Assembly: GCA_964600225.1 (NCBI GenBank) | Contig: CAZRIT010000047.1 | Span: forward strand, 1-16,387 | From: CAZRIT01 sp964600225 | GTDB lineage: Bacteria > Bacillota > Clostridia > Christensenellales > CAG-138 | DNA length: 16,387 nucleotides | Reading direction: 5' to 3' | Part shown: positions 6,552 through 14,189 of the stretch, piece by piece | Numbering within the stretch: the stretch's first letter is position 1 | Layout of the letters: each line of letters opens with the position of its first letter | Position numbers and translations under genes: made by a program | The notes under the pieces: generated by a model | Told to the model about the DNA's origin: nothing | Databases searched by the model: none | The model's input: only the letters and a program-made list of their open reading frames with translations

Positions 6552-8228
6552 TTAATCGGAATAGTAGGCGACCTTTTGGAATTCCTCCACGGTCGAAATG
6601 CCACTGAGCACCAGCTCCATGGCGCTGTCGCGCAGCGTGCGAAAATCCTGATGCTCGCGCACATACCGCTCGATGTTCTCCAGCGGTTCCTGCTGCACCA
6701 CCATGCGGCGGATGGCCTTGTCAAACAGCACCACCTCGTGCACGGCGATGCGGCCCTTGTAGCCCGTGTTGTTGCACTTGTGGCAGCCCTTCCCGCGCGT
6801 CAGCTTGTCCGGCCGCACGCCCAGCACCGCGGCCTCGGCGTCGTCGGGCGTGTAGGTATACGCGCAATCGGGGCAGACCTTGCGCATCAGGCGCTGCGCC
6901 ACCAGGCCCACAACGGAGTTGCCGACCAGGTACGCGGGCACGCCCATATCGGTCAGGCGAATGACCGAGGAGATGGCGTCGTTGGTATGCAGCGTGGACA
7001 GCACCAGATGCCCCGTGATGGCCGAGCGCACGGATATCTGCGCGGTCTCTGCGTCGCGCGTTTCGCCGACCATGATGATATCGGGGTCCTGCCTAAGCAG
7101 CGACCGTAGGCCCGTTTCAAACGTCAGCCCCGCCACGGTGTTGACCTGCACCTGGTTGACCCTGGCGATGTTACGTTCCACCGGGTCCTCGATGGTGGAG
7201 ATGTTGACGGAGCGGTTGGTCAGGTATTCCAGCACCATGTACAATGTGGTGGTCTTGCCGCTTCCCGTGGGGCCCGTGATGTACACAATGCCGTGCGGCG
7301 AATCCAGCATGGCGCGGAACTTTTTGTAGTTGCTCTCCGTCATGCCAAACGTCCCGAAGTTGTCCACCTGCGTCTGCATGGAGAGGAAGCGGATCACCGC
7401 CTTCTCGCCAAACACCGTGGGGATGACCGAGACGCGCGCGTTCATCTCGATGCCGTTGAGCGTCGTTTTAAAGTGCCCGTCCTGCGGCAGCCGCCGTTCG
7501 GCGATATCGAGATTGGACATGATCTTGATGCGCGCAATCAGCGATGGATGGATGGAGGTGGAAAGCGTCACATACTCCGTAATCACCCCGTCCACGCGCA
7601 TGCGCACGGTCACCTTGTCCTCAAACGGCTCGATGTGGATATCGCTTGCGCCGATGCTGTACCCGCGCACCAACAGGGAGTTGAGCGCCTGCACCACGGG
7701 CGCGTCCGTGCCGTCGGTCTCATCCTCCGTTTCGCCGCCCGCCACGATATCGGGCATGCTGTCGTTGACGATGCGCGCCGCCTGCTTGGCGTCGATTTCG
7801 GCATAGTGGTAATCGATGGCACGGTCGATATTGGCCTGCGTATCCAGCACCACGCGCGGGTCCATGTTGGTAATCTGGCGCACATCCTCCACCGCGTAGA
7901 AGTTGAGCGGATCGCTCATGGCCACCACAAGCTGCCCGTTTTCGGTTGCGATGGCAATCAGGTGATAGCGCATGGCAATCTGCCTGGGAATCCGCTCCAC
8001 GCTGGCCGCGTCGATGTGGTAATTGTTCAAGTCCACGCGCTTTAGGGAAAGCCGCACGCCCAGCGCTTCCAAAATTTGCTCCTCGGTGACGTAGCCCAGC
8101 TTTAGGAATATCGCGCCCAGCCGCATATCGGGATGCGCCTTTTGGTAGGCAAGCGCCTCGCCCACCTGCGCGTCCGTGACGTACCCGCTTTGCTCCAGCA
8201 CCTGACCGATTCTGATGTTTTGCTGCAT
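6552..8228 (-). CDS. pilB: PilB, pilus extension ATPase with MshEN-type N-terminus
   Basis: 558 aa, typical for PilB/GspE. Residues 6-29 (RIGQVLEQSGYVTDAQ then VGEALAYQ) and 36-60 (RLGAIFLKLGYVTEEQ...) fit the tandem RLGxxLxxxGxIxxxQLxxALxxQ pattern of MshEN domains, some of which bind c-di-GMP. The N2 core has ASDIHIEP (about 194-201). The ATPase domain has Walker A GPTGSGKT (319-326), Walker B DIIMVGETRD (383-392), His box GHLVLSTLHT (406-415), and the CPDC (452-455) plus CHKC (482-485) zinc-binding tetracysteine. It powers pilin polymerisation at the inner face of the membrane with PilC. The ATG has AGAGGG upstream and follows pilO by 12 nt. Key catalytic residues are present. Confidence 0.97.
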   Translation of the reverse strand: MQQNIRIGQVLEQSGYVTDAQVGEALAYQKAHPDMRLGAIFLKLGYVTEEQILEALGVRLSLKRVDLNNYHIDAASVERIPRQIAMRYHLIAIATENGQLVVAMSDPLNFYAVEDVRQITNMDPRVVLDTQANIDRAIDYHYAEIDAKQAARIVNDSMPDIVAGGETEDETDGTDAPVVQALNSLLVRGYSIGASDIHIEPFEDKVTVRMRVDGVITEYVTLSTSIHPSLIARIKIMSNLDIAERRLPQDGHFKTTLNGIEMNARVSVIPTVFGEKAVIRFLSMQTQVDNFGTFGMTESNYKKFRAMLDSPHGIVYITGPTGSGKTTTLYMVLEYLTNRSVNISTIEDPVERNIARVNQVQVNTVAGLTFETGLRSLLRQDPDIIMVGETRDAETAQISVRSAITGHLVLSTLHTNDAISSVIRLTDMGVPAYLVGNSVVGLVAQRLMRKVCPDCAYTYTPDDAEAAVLGVRPDKLTRGKGCHKCNNTGYKGRIAVHEVVLFDKAIRRMVVQQEPLENIERYVREHQDFRTLRDSAMELVLSGISTVEEFQKVAYYSD

Positions 8229-8240
8229 ACCCGTTCCCTC

Positions 8241-8996
8241 TCAGCCAACGGATGCGATCAACGCATCGTAGTGGCTGCGGTCATATTCGATCACTTCAAA
8301 TTGGATATCCGCCGCATACTCCATGTACGGCACCGATACATACGGCAGCGGGTCGGCCTCCGTCTTGTAGCGCCTGTCGCTGCGGCCCTCGTCGTTTCGC
8401 ACGTCCACCAGCGCCTTGGCAACGGCATACTCCTCTGCCGTCAGGGTGCGCACATGCGAGGTTTCCGTGCCAATGCGCAGGTTTAGCATGGAGATGCGCG
8501 TGCCCGTCATGCCGCTGACAGCGTCGATGAGCGCAATGTACTGCTCCAGCGCCCCGCGGGACGTGGTTTTGACGGAATAGGTGCGAAACTGCGCGCCGCT
8601 TGCCGCAGGCGTTTCCTCGCCCTCGGCCGCGTCCTCTGCCTGCTTGGCGGGCGCCTCCGATACGGCAATCTCCAGCGATTCGGCCACCAGCCCGTTGTCC
8701 TGCAAAATGCCTGTAATGTAGCGATCCAGATCGTCGTTGGTCATCACGGGCAAAAACTTCTTTTGCAGCGCCAGCACCTGCTCGTTGAGCTGTTCGGGGC
8801 TTTCGCTTTCGCCGCCCATGGCCGCCTGCGCCGCCGCCTGCACCTGCATCAATTGCAGCTCGGCGTCGGTCAGCTTTTGGCTGACGTCCGCGCTCTCCAG
8901 CGCCGCGCCCCGTATCAGGAACGCGCCGCCCACGGCCACAAGAACCACCAGCAGGATGTAGATGAGGATTCGTTCGCGCTTGGTCAGCTTGCTCAT
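8241..8996 (-). CDS. pilO: PilO-like alignment-complex protein
   Basis: 251 aa with one N-terminal membrane segment (ILIYILLVVLVAVGGAFLI, about 10-28) after a basic KLTKRER stretch, then a heptad-like region with Glu, Gln and Leu (about 30-75), as in PilO. Residues about 113-135 form an Ala/Glu-rich linker (EAPAKQAEDAAEGEETPAAS). The C-terminal part (YSVKTTSRGALEQYIALIDAVSG, then YAADIQFEVIEYDRSHYDAL) has the ferredoxin-like beta-alpha-beta flavour of PilO/GspM. PilO pairs with PilN to link cytoplasmic PilM to the pilus assembly platform. AGGAGG lies five bases before the ATG. Sequence identity in this family is low, so the name rests on topology, size and the pilM-pilN-pilO-pilB order. Confidence 0.85.
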   Translation of the reverse strand: MSKLTKRERILIYILLVVLVAVGGAFLIRGAALESADVSQKLTDAELQLMQVQAAAQAAMGGESESPEQLNEQVLALQKKFLPVMTNDDLDRYITGILQDNGLVAESLEIAVSEAPAKQAEDAAEGEETPAASGAQFRTYSVKTTSRGALEQYIALIDAVSGMTGTRISMLNLRIGTETSHVRTLTAEEYAVAKALVDVRNDEGRSDRRYKTEADPLPYVSVPYMEYAADIQFEVIEYDRSHYDALIASVG

Positions 8997-9005
8997 ACGC
9001 GCCTC

Positions 9006-9569
9006 CTATCGTGCCAGCGTGCAGCCGACGGTGCAGTAGTACACGCCGTCGGTGTCGCTGGTATAACCCTTGTATTGCACCGCGGAGAAGCGCCCCGTAT
9101 CGCGCAAATCCTCTACAAGCTGCGGCACGTCGTTGACCGAGCCGCCCGCCGCGTCGATCTCCAGCGTGCGCGTCTCCTCGTCGTAGCGGTAGACGCGTAT
9201 CAGGAAGCGATCGCCCGCGCAGCGGATGACGTCGTTTAACAGCTCCTCGTCGGGCTCGGGCAGGGCGTCCAGCGCCTGCTGCATACCCGTCAGCGTCGTC
9301 TCCATGGTTTTGAGCGTGTCGCGCTGCTGCCAAAGCAGGAGCGATTGCTGCTGCGCCTGCTGCACCGCGGCAATTTCGCCGTTGGTGCGCGCCAGCTCGT
9401 CCGCCTTTTTGGCGTTGCCAAGCTTGATGACCGCCGCCGTCACCGCCAGCACAATCGCCAGCGCGGCAAGCGGCAACAGTACCAGCCACGTTTGGCCGAT
9501 GGCGGGCTTTTTCTTGACGCTCTGCTTGTAAGCGGTGTAAAAGTTGATGTTGTTGGCTATATTGCTCAT
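9006..9569 (-). CDS. pilN: PilN-like alignment-complex protein
   Basis: 187 aa from the chosen ATG at 9569. The N-terminal tail MSNIANNINFYTAYKQS resembles the PilN segment that docks into PilM (INLLP in Proteobacteria; here NNINFY). A membrane segment follows (WLVLLPLAALAIVLAVTAAVI, about 28-48), then a coiled-coil-like region (ELARTNGEIAAVQQAQQQ), then a C-terminal alpha/beta domain (FLIRVYRYDEETRTLEIDAAG). The start at 9569 is favoured over the ATG six bases upstream because GAGGAT is then about eight bases away, not two. The gene follows pilM by 10 nt. The role in the PilMNO inner-membrane complex is family knowledge; the name depends partly on gene order. Confidence 0.86.
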   Translation of the reverse strand: MSNIANNINFYTAYKQSVKKKPAIGQTWLVLLPLAALAIVLAVTAAVIKLGNAKKADELARTNGEIAAVQQAQQQSLLLWQQRDTLKTMETTLTGMQQALDALPEPDEELLNDVIRCAGDRFLIRVYRYDEETRTLEIDAAGGSVNDVPQLVEDLRDTGRFSAVQYKGYTSDTDGVYYCTVGCTLAR

Positions 9570-9579
9570 GCACATATCC

Positions 9580-10473
9580 TCACAGCTCTATCAGGTTGCC
9601 CACGGCGCATGCGTATGCCGAAACGGGCAGCGGCGTACCGTCGGCGGTGCGGATGAACGAGCGCGCATCGGTCAGCGGCGCCGCGTTGACGTCGAACGCG
9701 GTCTTTAGCTGCGCGGGCAGCTCCGATTCCTCATCCTTCATGCCCGTCATGTAAACGTGCGTCACGGCGCTGTTGTTGTGCTCGGTGGCGTTGAACTGGA
9801 TGACGGAGCTGATAAACCGCGCAATCTCGGCCATGCACGGCGGCGTGCCGCGCTCGGCAATCAGCCGCACGCTGTTGTCGAAATGGAACGCCCCGTTGAC
9901 AAACAGCGCCGCCTTGGCGTTGCCGCCGTCCAAATCCAGCAGGATAAACGCGCCCTCCGGGCTGTCAAGCATGCATTTGATCAGCTTGATCTGTGCCGAA
10001 AGCGAGGTGTCGATGCAGGAAAGCGTCACCCCGCGCGCCTCAAACACGTTGATGTAGGCCGCGATCAGCTCCTTTTGCGCGGCGCAGATCAGCGCCGTGC
10101 GCGCGCCGTCCTTGCCGTTTTCGAGGATGGCATAATCGTACAGGAACGTCGATGCGTCGCCCACGTCGGTAAACTCGCCCGCCATCCATTCCAGCATCTG
10201 CTTGCGCTTCATCGGCGGCACGGCCACGCGCTTTTCGTAGATGCGGTTGGAATACAGGCAGATGCGCACATCGCGGCTTGCCTCCGCGGGCAGTTTTTTC
10301 ATCAGCGATTCCACGGCGTACCCAAACGCCTGCTCATCGGTGATGACGCCGTTGATCAACGCGCCCGCAGGCATGGGCTCCGTGGCAAATTTGCGGATAT
10401 CCGCCGCGCGCTCGGTTGCGGTTCCGTATACCGCGCTCAGCGATTCGTTGGCAATGCTGATGGAAGTTTTCAT
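9580..10473 (-). CDS. pilM: PilM-like actin-fold protein, divergent
   Basis: 297 aa, somewhat shorter than usual PilM (about 340-355). It sits where pilM belongs, directly before pilN and pilO. The segment GAFILLDLDGGNAKAALFVNGAF resembles the second phosphate-binding loop of the actin/FtsA superfamily, and YAILENG and LICAAQKELIAAYINVFEARG resemble the PilM 1C-type region. The first phosphate loop, normally GIDIGxxxIKA, here reads SISIANESLSAVYG, so the conserved Asp and Gly are missing. It may bind nucleotide weakly or serve as a scaffold only. PilM normally binds the PilN tail in the cytoplasm. AGGGGGA lies upstream of the ATG and the gap from pilC is 31 nt. Confident on role by context, moderate on biochemistry. 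Confidence 0.82.
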   Translation of the reverse strand: MKTSISIANESLSAVYGTATERAADIRKFATEPMPAGALINGVITDEQAFGYAVESLMKKLPAEASRDVRICLYSNRIYEKRVAVPPMKRKQMLEWMAGEFTDVGDASTFLYDYAILENGKDGARTALICAAQKELIAAYINVFEARGVTLSCIDTSLSAQIKLIKCMLDSPEGAFILLDLDGGNAKAALFVNGAFHFDNSVRLIAERGTPPCMAEIARFISSVIQFNATEHNNSAVTHVYMTGMKDEESELPAQLKTAFDVNAAPLTDARSFIRTADGTPLPVSAYACAVGNLIEL

Positions 10474-10504
10474 GTCAGTCCCCCTTTAAAGGCGTCGGGC
10501 TTTT

Positions 10505-11707
10505 TCAAAGCATCGTTCCGCCGATGGCGTCGTACATCGAGGTCATCGGCAGCATGACCGATACGATCACAAGCAGTATCACAACCGCCATGACCACAAT
10601 CATCACAGGTTCAATCAGTGTCGTCAGCCGACCGAGCGCAATCTCGGATTCGTAATCGAACGAATCGGCCATGGAATTGAGCATGTCGTACAGCCGCCCC
10701 GTCTCCTCGCCGATGAGCACCGTGGCCGCCAGCTTGTTGTCAAACCCGTCGATCTGCCCGATAGCGGCGGAAAGCGGCTGTCCCTCGCGCACCTTGGCGA
10801 TCATCCCCTTAAACTGGGAGGCAATGTAGGCATTGCCCACGGTATCGCGGGTGTTGTTGAGGGCGCTGATGATGGAGATGCCGCTGGAATAGCAGGTGCT
10901 CAAGGTCCTAGCAAAGCGCGCGGTATAGATGGTGCGCAGCAGTTTCCCCGCAATCGGAATGCGCAATTTCGCCCGATCGAACGCAATCTCCACCGACGGT
11001 ATCTTTTTGAGCGCCTTGACGCCGATGATCAGCGCCGCCACGCCAACCAGCAGCAGCACCCACCAATTGGTCAAAAACAGGCTAAACCCCAGCATGAACT
11101 TGGTAATGCCCGGCAGCTCCGCGCCGATGGATTCAAACAGCTTGAAAAAGCGCGGCAGTATCAGCAAAAACACCACCAGCAGCACAACCACCGTAATGCA
11201 CGCCAGCACCATGGGGTAGGTCATGGCGGAGCGCACCTTGCGGTTGAGGCGGTGGGAACGGTCGTAATGCTCCGCCATGCGGATGGCGGTGGTATCCATG
11301 GCGCCGTTGGCCTCGCTTGCGCGCATCATGCTGATCAATAGCTGCGGGAACGCCCTTGGCTGCAGCGCCATGGCCTCCGACAGCATGGAGCCCTGCCGCA
11401 AGGATCGGTAGAGCGATTGGTAGACGAGCTTGACGTTCTCCTTCACATCGCGCTTGGCCATGATGGAGATGGCGCGTATCAACGGCACGCCCGCGCCCAG
11501 CATCATGCCCAGCTCTCGGCAGAATTCCGATAGCTGCATGGCGCTGAGCCTGGTGCCCTGCTTTTGTACCGATACCTCCTCGCAGGTGGTCAGGTACATC
11601 TTTTGGGCCATGAGCTGCTCGTGCAGCGCGTTTTTATCCGTCGCCTGCATCTGCCCGCGCGTGGGCTTCCCGTCCAGCGTCGTTGCCTTAAATTGATATA
11701 GCGGCAC
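10505..11707 (-). CDS. pilC: PilC, inner-membrane platform protein (GTG start)
   Basis: 400 aa from GTG at 11707. The start VPLYQFKATTLDGKPTRGQM matches the family opening (x-x-Y-x-Y-x-A-x-x-x-G), and AAGGGG lies seven bases upstream. A GTG further up at 11764 would add 19 residues (MPKADGIVQSRWTAGRG...) with no family counterpart. Two GspF-type domains are visible. The first contains EFCRELGMMLGAGVPLIRAI and the second contains ARFARTLSTCYSSGISIISAL. Three hydrophobic segments follow the usual pattern: ACITVVVLLVVFLLILPRFF, WWVLLLVGVAALIIGV and VMIVVMAVVILLVIVSV. PilC couples PilB and PilT hexamers to pilin insertion and removal. The 96-nt gap after pilD holds no other gene. Confidence 0.95.
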   Translation of the reverse strand: MPLYQFKATTLDGKPTRGQMQATDKNALHEQLMAQKMYLTTCEEVSVQKQGTRLSAMQLSEFCRELGMMLGAGVPLIRAISIMAKRDVKENVKLVYQSLYRSLRQGSMLSEAMALQPRAFPQLLISMMRASEANGAMDTTAIRMAEHYDRSHRLNRKVRSAMTYPMVLACITVVVLLVVFLLILPRFFKLFESIGAELPGITKFMLGFSLFLTNWWVLLLVGVAALIIGVKALKKIPSVEIAFDRAKLRIPIAGKLLRTIYTARFARTLSTCYSSGISIISALNNTRDTVGNAYIASQFKGMIAKVREGQPLSAAIGQIDGFDNKLAATVLIGEETGRLYDMLNSMADSFDYESEIALGRLTTLIEPVMIVVMAVVILLVIVSVMLPMTSMYDAIGGTML

Positions 11708-11803
11708 GCACGCACCCCTTCCCGCCGTCCATCGGCTCTGAACTATTCCATCCGCCTTGGGCACAAGGCCCCTGTTTGTAAACCACCTTTGCCCTTGGCC
11801 GTG

Positions 11804-12574
11804 TTACAGCCAAAATGTCCCCAGATACCAGTTGAGCAGCGCTCCCCCGCACAGCAGCGACAGGTAAATCCCTGCGCTCAAAAACGGGCCGAACGCAAAA
11901 TGATCCGTACGCGCCTTGCGCTTGGTCATCAGCAGGTACGCACCGTACCCGCCGCCGAGCAGCAGCGCAATGAACAGCCCCACCAGCATCCGTTGCCAGC
12001 CCAGCAAAAACCCCGCCGCCACGCACAGCTTGATATCCCCGCCGCCAAACCCCGTGCGGCGCACAACGTTGACCAGCATCATCGGCACGGACGCCGCCGC
12101 CAGGCCGATCAGGCGGGAAACGATGGGCACATCCCTTGTCAGCACCGCCGACAGCACCGCCACCACCGCCAGCGCAAGCACCAGCGAATCGGGTATCTCC
12201 TGCGTATCCCAATCGATCAAAGAAACCGTCATCAGGATGCACGCGGCCAAAAAAGCAATCAAAGCAGCATACGACATGCCATACGCCGCCCACGCCAATA
12301 CAGCAAAAATTCCGCCCATCAGCTCTACAAGCGGATAGCGAGCGGAGATTGCGCCGCCGCAATAGCGGCACCGACCCCGAAGGGCCAGCCACGAGAAAAT
12401 CGGCACCAAATCCTTGGCCGCCAGCGTATGCCCGCACTGCGGGCAAAACGAACGTCCCTTGGCTATGTTGATTCCCTTGGGGATGCGGTACACCAGCACA
12501 TTGCAAAAGCTGCCTATGCAGATGCCCACAAGCCAAAGGTAACCATAAATGATCGTGGTCAGCAATACGCGCAT
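11804..12574 (-). CDS. pilD: PilD, prepilin peptidase / N-methyltransferase
   Basis: 256 aa, a polytopic membrane protein. The cytoplasmic loop carries the zinc-type cysteine pairs CPQC (44-47) and CRYC (69-72), typical of bifunctional enzymes with the methyltransferase domain. The two aspartates of the aspartyl protease are visible in LIDWDTQEIPD (Asp121) and GGGDIKL (Asp180), the GxGD-type site. The opening WLVGICIGSFCNVLVYRIP is the conserved family start, and FGPFL occurs near the end. It cleaves the leaders of all the pilins in this window after Gly and methylates the new N-terminus. GGGAAGG lies 11 bases before the ATG, a little far. It is the first machinery gene after the pilin2 hairpin. 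Confidence 0.96.
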   Translation of the reverse strand: MRVLLTTIIYGYLWLVGICIGSFCNVLVYRIPKGINIAKGRSFCPQCGHTLAAKDLVPIFSWLALRGRCRYCGGAISARYPLVELMGGIFAVLAWAAYGMSYAALIAFLAACILMTVSLIDWDTQEIPDSLVLALAVVAVLSAVLTRDVPIVSRLIGLAAASVPMMLVNVVRRTGFGGGDIKLCVAAGFLLGWQRMLVGLFIALLLGGGYGAYLLMTKRKARTDHFAFGPFLSAGIYLSLLCGGALLNWYLGTFWL

Positions 12575-12621
12575 GTCGTGGGAAACCTTCCCAAAGTGCG
12601 GCCGTAGCCGTTTATTTCCGA

Positions 12622-12650
12622 GCGGGAGCGGCGGAACCCGCCGCCCCCGC
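12622..12650 (-). terminator. Strong hairpin between pilin2 and pilD
   Basis: A 13-bp inverted repeat (GCGGGAGCGGCGG / CCGCCGCCCCCGC on the plus strand) with a 3-nt loop and a single G-U wobble in minus-strand RNA. It lies 33 nt after the pilin2 stop and 47 nt before the pilD ATG. The sequence after it on the minus strand (TCGGAAATAAACGG) has no U-tract. It is therefore a poor intrinsic terminator, but could be a partial terminator or a 3' stability element that raises pilin mRNA relative to the machinery mRNA. Confidence 0.6.
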
Positions 12651-12683
12651 GGGATTGCGTCAGTGTGTTAATCGGCGCACGGG

Positions 12684-13073
12684 TTACGGTGCGACCGTAA
12701 ACTTCTCCGCGGCCGTTGACGAATACGTCACTGTTTTACCGCTCGCGGTCTCAAATACAAAGCCCGTCACCGCGCCATCCGTTACCGACGGCTTGGTGGT
12801 AAAGCTGCCGCCAATCGCCGCTAGGTCAATTGTCGCGGTGGCTTGCGCCTCGCTCATTTCACCTGCAATAGGCGTCGCCGCGTATGCTTCCGAGGTGATC
12901 GTCTGCGCGGCCAGCAGGATGGTGCGGCCCTCCACCAGGGCGGATTTGTCGTTGGCCTTGTCGATCCACTGTACCATGGACGGGATCATGATCGCCGCGA
13001 GGATGGCCAGTATGACCAGTACCACAATGACCTCAACCAGCGTAAAGCCTTTTTTGTTCAATCTGCGTTTCAT
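12684..13073 (-). CDS. Type IV pilin (pilin2), likely major subunit
   Basis: 129-aa prepilin. Leader MKRRLNKKG is followed by FTLVEVIVVLVILAILAAIM with Glu at +5 and the IPSMVQWIDKANDKSA helix. The C-terminal part is short, cysteine-free and Thr/Ala/Val-rich (AIGGSFTTKPSVTDGAVTGF), fitting a compact pilin globular domain. The start at 13073 has AGGAG eight bases upstream; the in-frame ATG at 13094 has none. It has its own AT-rich upstream region with a palindrome and a strong hairpin after it. This arrangement suits a separately and highly expressed major subunit. Helix residues 9-59 closely resemble those of the preceding 281-aa pilin, so the two are paralogues. Which one builds the filament shaft is not decided by sequence alone. 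Confidence 0.88.
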   Translation of the reverse strand: MKRRLNKKGFTLVEVIVVLVILAILAAIMIPSMVQWIDKANDKSALVEGRTILLAAQTITSEAYAATPIAGEMSEAQATATIDLAAIGGSFTTKPSVTDGAVTGFVFETASGKTVTYSSTAAEKFTVAP

Positions 13074-13150
13074 GTAACCTGCTCCTTTATTCATCGTAAT
13101 TTGTTCAAATTGTGTATTGCATCGTGTATCGCGTCTCCACGGTTACATGC

Positions 13151-13174
13151 TGTCACATCGATGTAACAATTACA
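13151..13174 (-). promoter_or_regulatory. Candidate promoter -10 and overlapping palindromic operator for pilin2
   Basis: In the 143-nt AT-rich gap, TGTCACATCGATGTAACA (13151-13168) is a palindrome except for positions 4 and 15 of 18, with a perfect ACATCGATGT core. It abuts TGTAAT on the minus strand (13169-13174), a 5/6 match to a -10 box. A related TGTAA-CAA-TTACA repeat overlaps (13162-13174), and further TTACA copies lie at 13143 and 13191. A good -35 is not evident, so an activator or regulator may act here. The regulator is unknown. Confidence 0.4.
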
Positions 13175-13216
13175 AGTAAATTGTCGAATGTTACACCATC
13201 ATATTTCGTCGTGACC

Positions 13217-14062
13217 CTAAAACGGGCTTGCGACGTTCAAATCGTACGTCCATGTAGAGTTGGCGGGCGTGCCCGTGCGCCTGTCGGATACCATGCCGTC
13301 TGTTACAACGCCCTCCGTGGTGCGGTCGTACGTTTGGGTATCAAAATTGTAGCGGTACACCTCCACGCCCGTCGCGCTCGCGGCGCCGTAGTTGGTCGTG
13401 GTAAAGTACAGGTCGTAGCGGTTCCTGTTGGTTGCGGATTTGGCAATCGTCCAGGAAACGTTGTTTAAAAACGCCTTCTGCTCCGCCGTCATCTGCTGCG
13501 CAATCAGGTATGCGTAGGAGCCCGCCAGCCCCGTCTGCACGCCGTCGATCTTGCCGCCCACAAACGGCTGTGTCGCGCCCAGTTCCTGATAGCCCGTGGG
13601 GTTCTGCGCCTTTTGCAGCAGAGAATCCAGGCTGGAAAACACGCTGCTTGCCGCGTACGACTGCGAGCCGTTGATGTTGTACGTTTCGGGGTGGCAGGCG
13701 CCGTCGGCATAGCTGCAATAGACAACCGTAACCCCTTCCAGCGTGTAGCTCAGGTGCGCCACGGCGGCAACGGGCCTCGTGGCAATCACGCCCACCGTCC
13801 CCGCCACATCCGCAAGCGCCAGCGTTTCCGCGGCGGTGACGGCCGCGTTGGCGCCATCGATAGCGTAGCGCTCGCTCAAAATCGTCTGCGCGGCCAGCAC
13901 GCAGGTGCGGCAGCCCACGATGGCGGTTTTGTCCTTGGCGCGCTGAATCCAGTTGACCATGGACGGGATGAGAATCGCCGCCATGATGGCCAGCACCACC
14001 AGCACCACGATGACCTCCACCAGCGTAAACCCGCGTCGATTGTCGCTTCCCGTTCGTTTCAT
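13217..14062 (-). CDS. Type IV pilin with enlarged C-terminal domain (pilin1)
   Basis: 281 aa from the ATG at 14062. The prepilin leader MKRTGSDNRRG precedes FTLVEVIVVLVVLAIMAAIL with Glu at +5 and IPSMVNWIQRAKDKTA. The C-terminal domain is about twice the size of a typical pilin, with four cysteines (CRTC at 51-54, YCSYADGAC at 126-133) and many Asn, Thr and Tyr residues (RNRYDLYFTTTNYGAAS). The cysteine pairs could form disulfides on the exposed surface. The start is supported by AGAAGGA about five bases upstream. Upstream in-frame starts at 14095 and 14128 lack good spacing and would give an unusually long leader. It is the first pilus gene on this strand and a paralogue of the next pilin. 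It could be the shaft subunit or a large accessory pilin. Confidence 0.87.
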   Translation of the reverse strand: MKRTGSDNRRGFTLVEVIVVLVVLAIMAAILIPSMVNWIQRAKDKTAIVGCRTCVLAAQTILSERYAIDGANAAVTAAETLALADVAGTVGVIATRPVAAVAHLSYTLEGVTVVYCSYADGACHPETYNINGSQSYAASSVFSSLDSLLQKAQNPTGYQELGATQPFVGGKIDGVQTGLAGSYAYLIAQQMTAEQKAFLNNVSWTIAKSATNRNRYDLYFTTTNYGAASATGVEVYRYNFDTQTYDRTTEGVVTDGMVSDRRTGTPANSTWTYDLNVASPF

Positions 14063-14118
14063 GGCGTCCTTCTTCTTCCTCTTGGTCGGTTGCATATCCC
14101 TGTCGGCTTTCGGCGCTG

Positions 14119-14148
14119 TTGCAACCATCCGCGCCGCCGTGTTACAAT
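14119..14148 (+). promoter_or_regulatory. Promoter of the plus-strand pilin-like gene
   Basis: TTGCAA (14119-14124), an 18-nt spacer and TACAAT (14143-14148) preceded by TG-T, forming an extended -10. Transcription would start near 14155, about 35 nt before the ATG. The promoter lies inside the upstream region of the oppositely oriented pilin1 gene, so the two may compete. A TTGACA on the minus strand (14153-14158) is in place for pilin1 but has no clear -10. Confidence 0.55.
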
Positions 14149-14189
14149 ACCCGTGTCAAACAGTAAACATCATCAGGAGGAACCCCCGC

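Noticed and set aside
8296..9573. Minus-strand frame of 425 codons overlapping pilN and pilO
   Set aside because: It is a shifted frame through two recognisable genes and has a Gly/Arg/Ala-rich shadow composition.
11708..11764. Longer PilC starting at the GTG at 11764
   Set aside because: The extra 19 residues match nothing in the family, whereas the GTG at 11707 gives the normal start and has AAGGGG at good spacing.
13151..13168. GlnR/TnrA site
   Set aside because: The palindrome resembles TGTNA-N7-TNACA but the spacer is 8 nt, not 7, and no nitrogen gene is nearby.
13074..13216. c-di-GMP riboswitch upstream of pilin2, as in some clostridial pilus loci
   Set aside because: The conserved core sequences of the c-di-GMP riboswitch classes are not recognisable; the gap is AT-rich with palindromes only.
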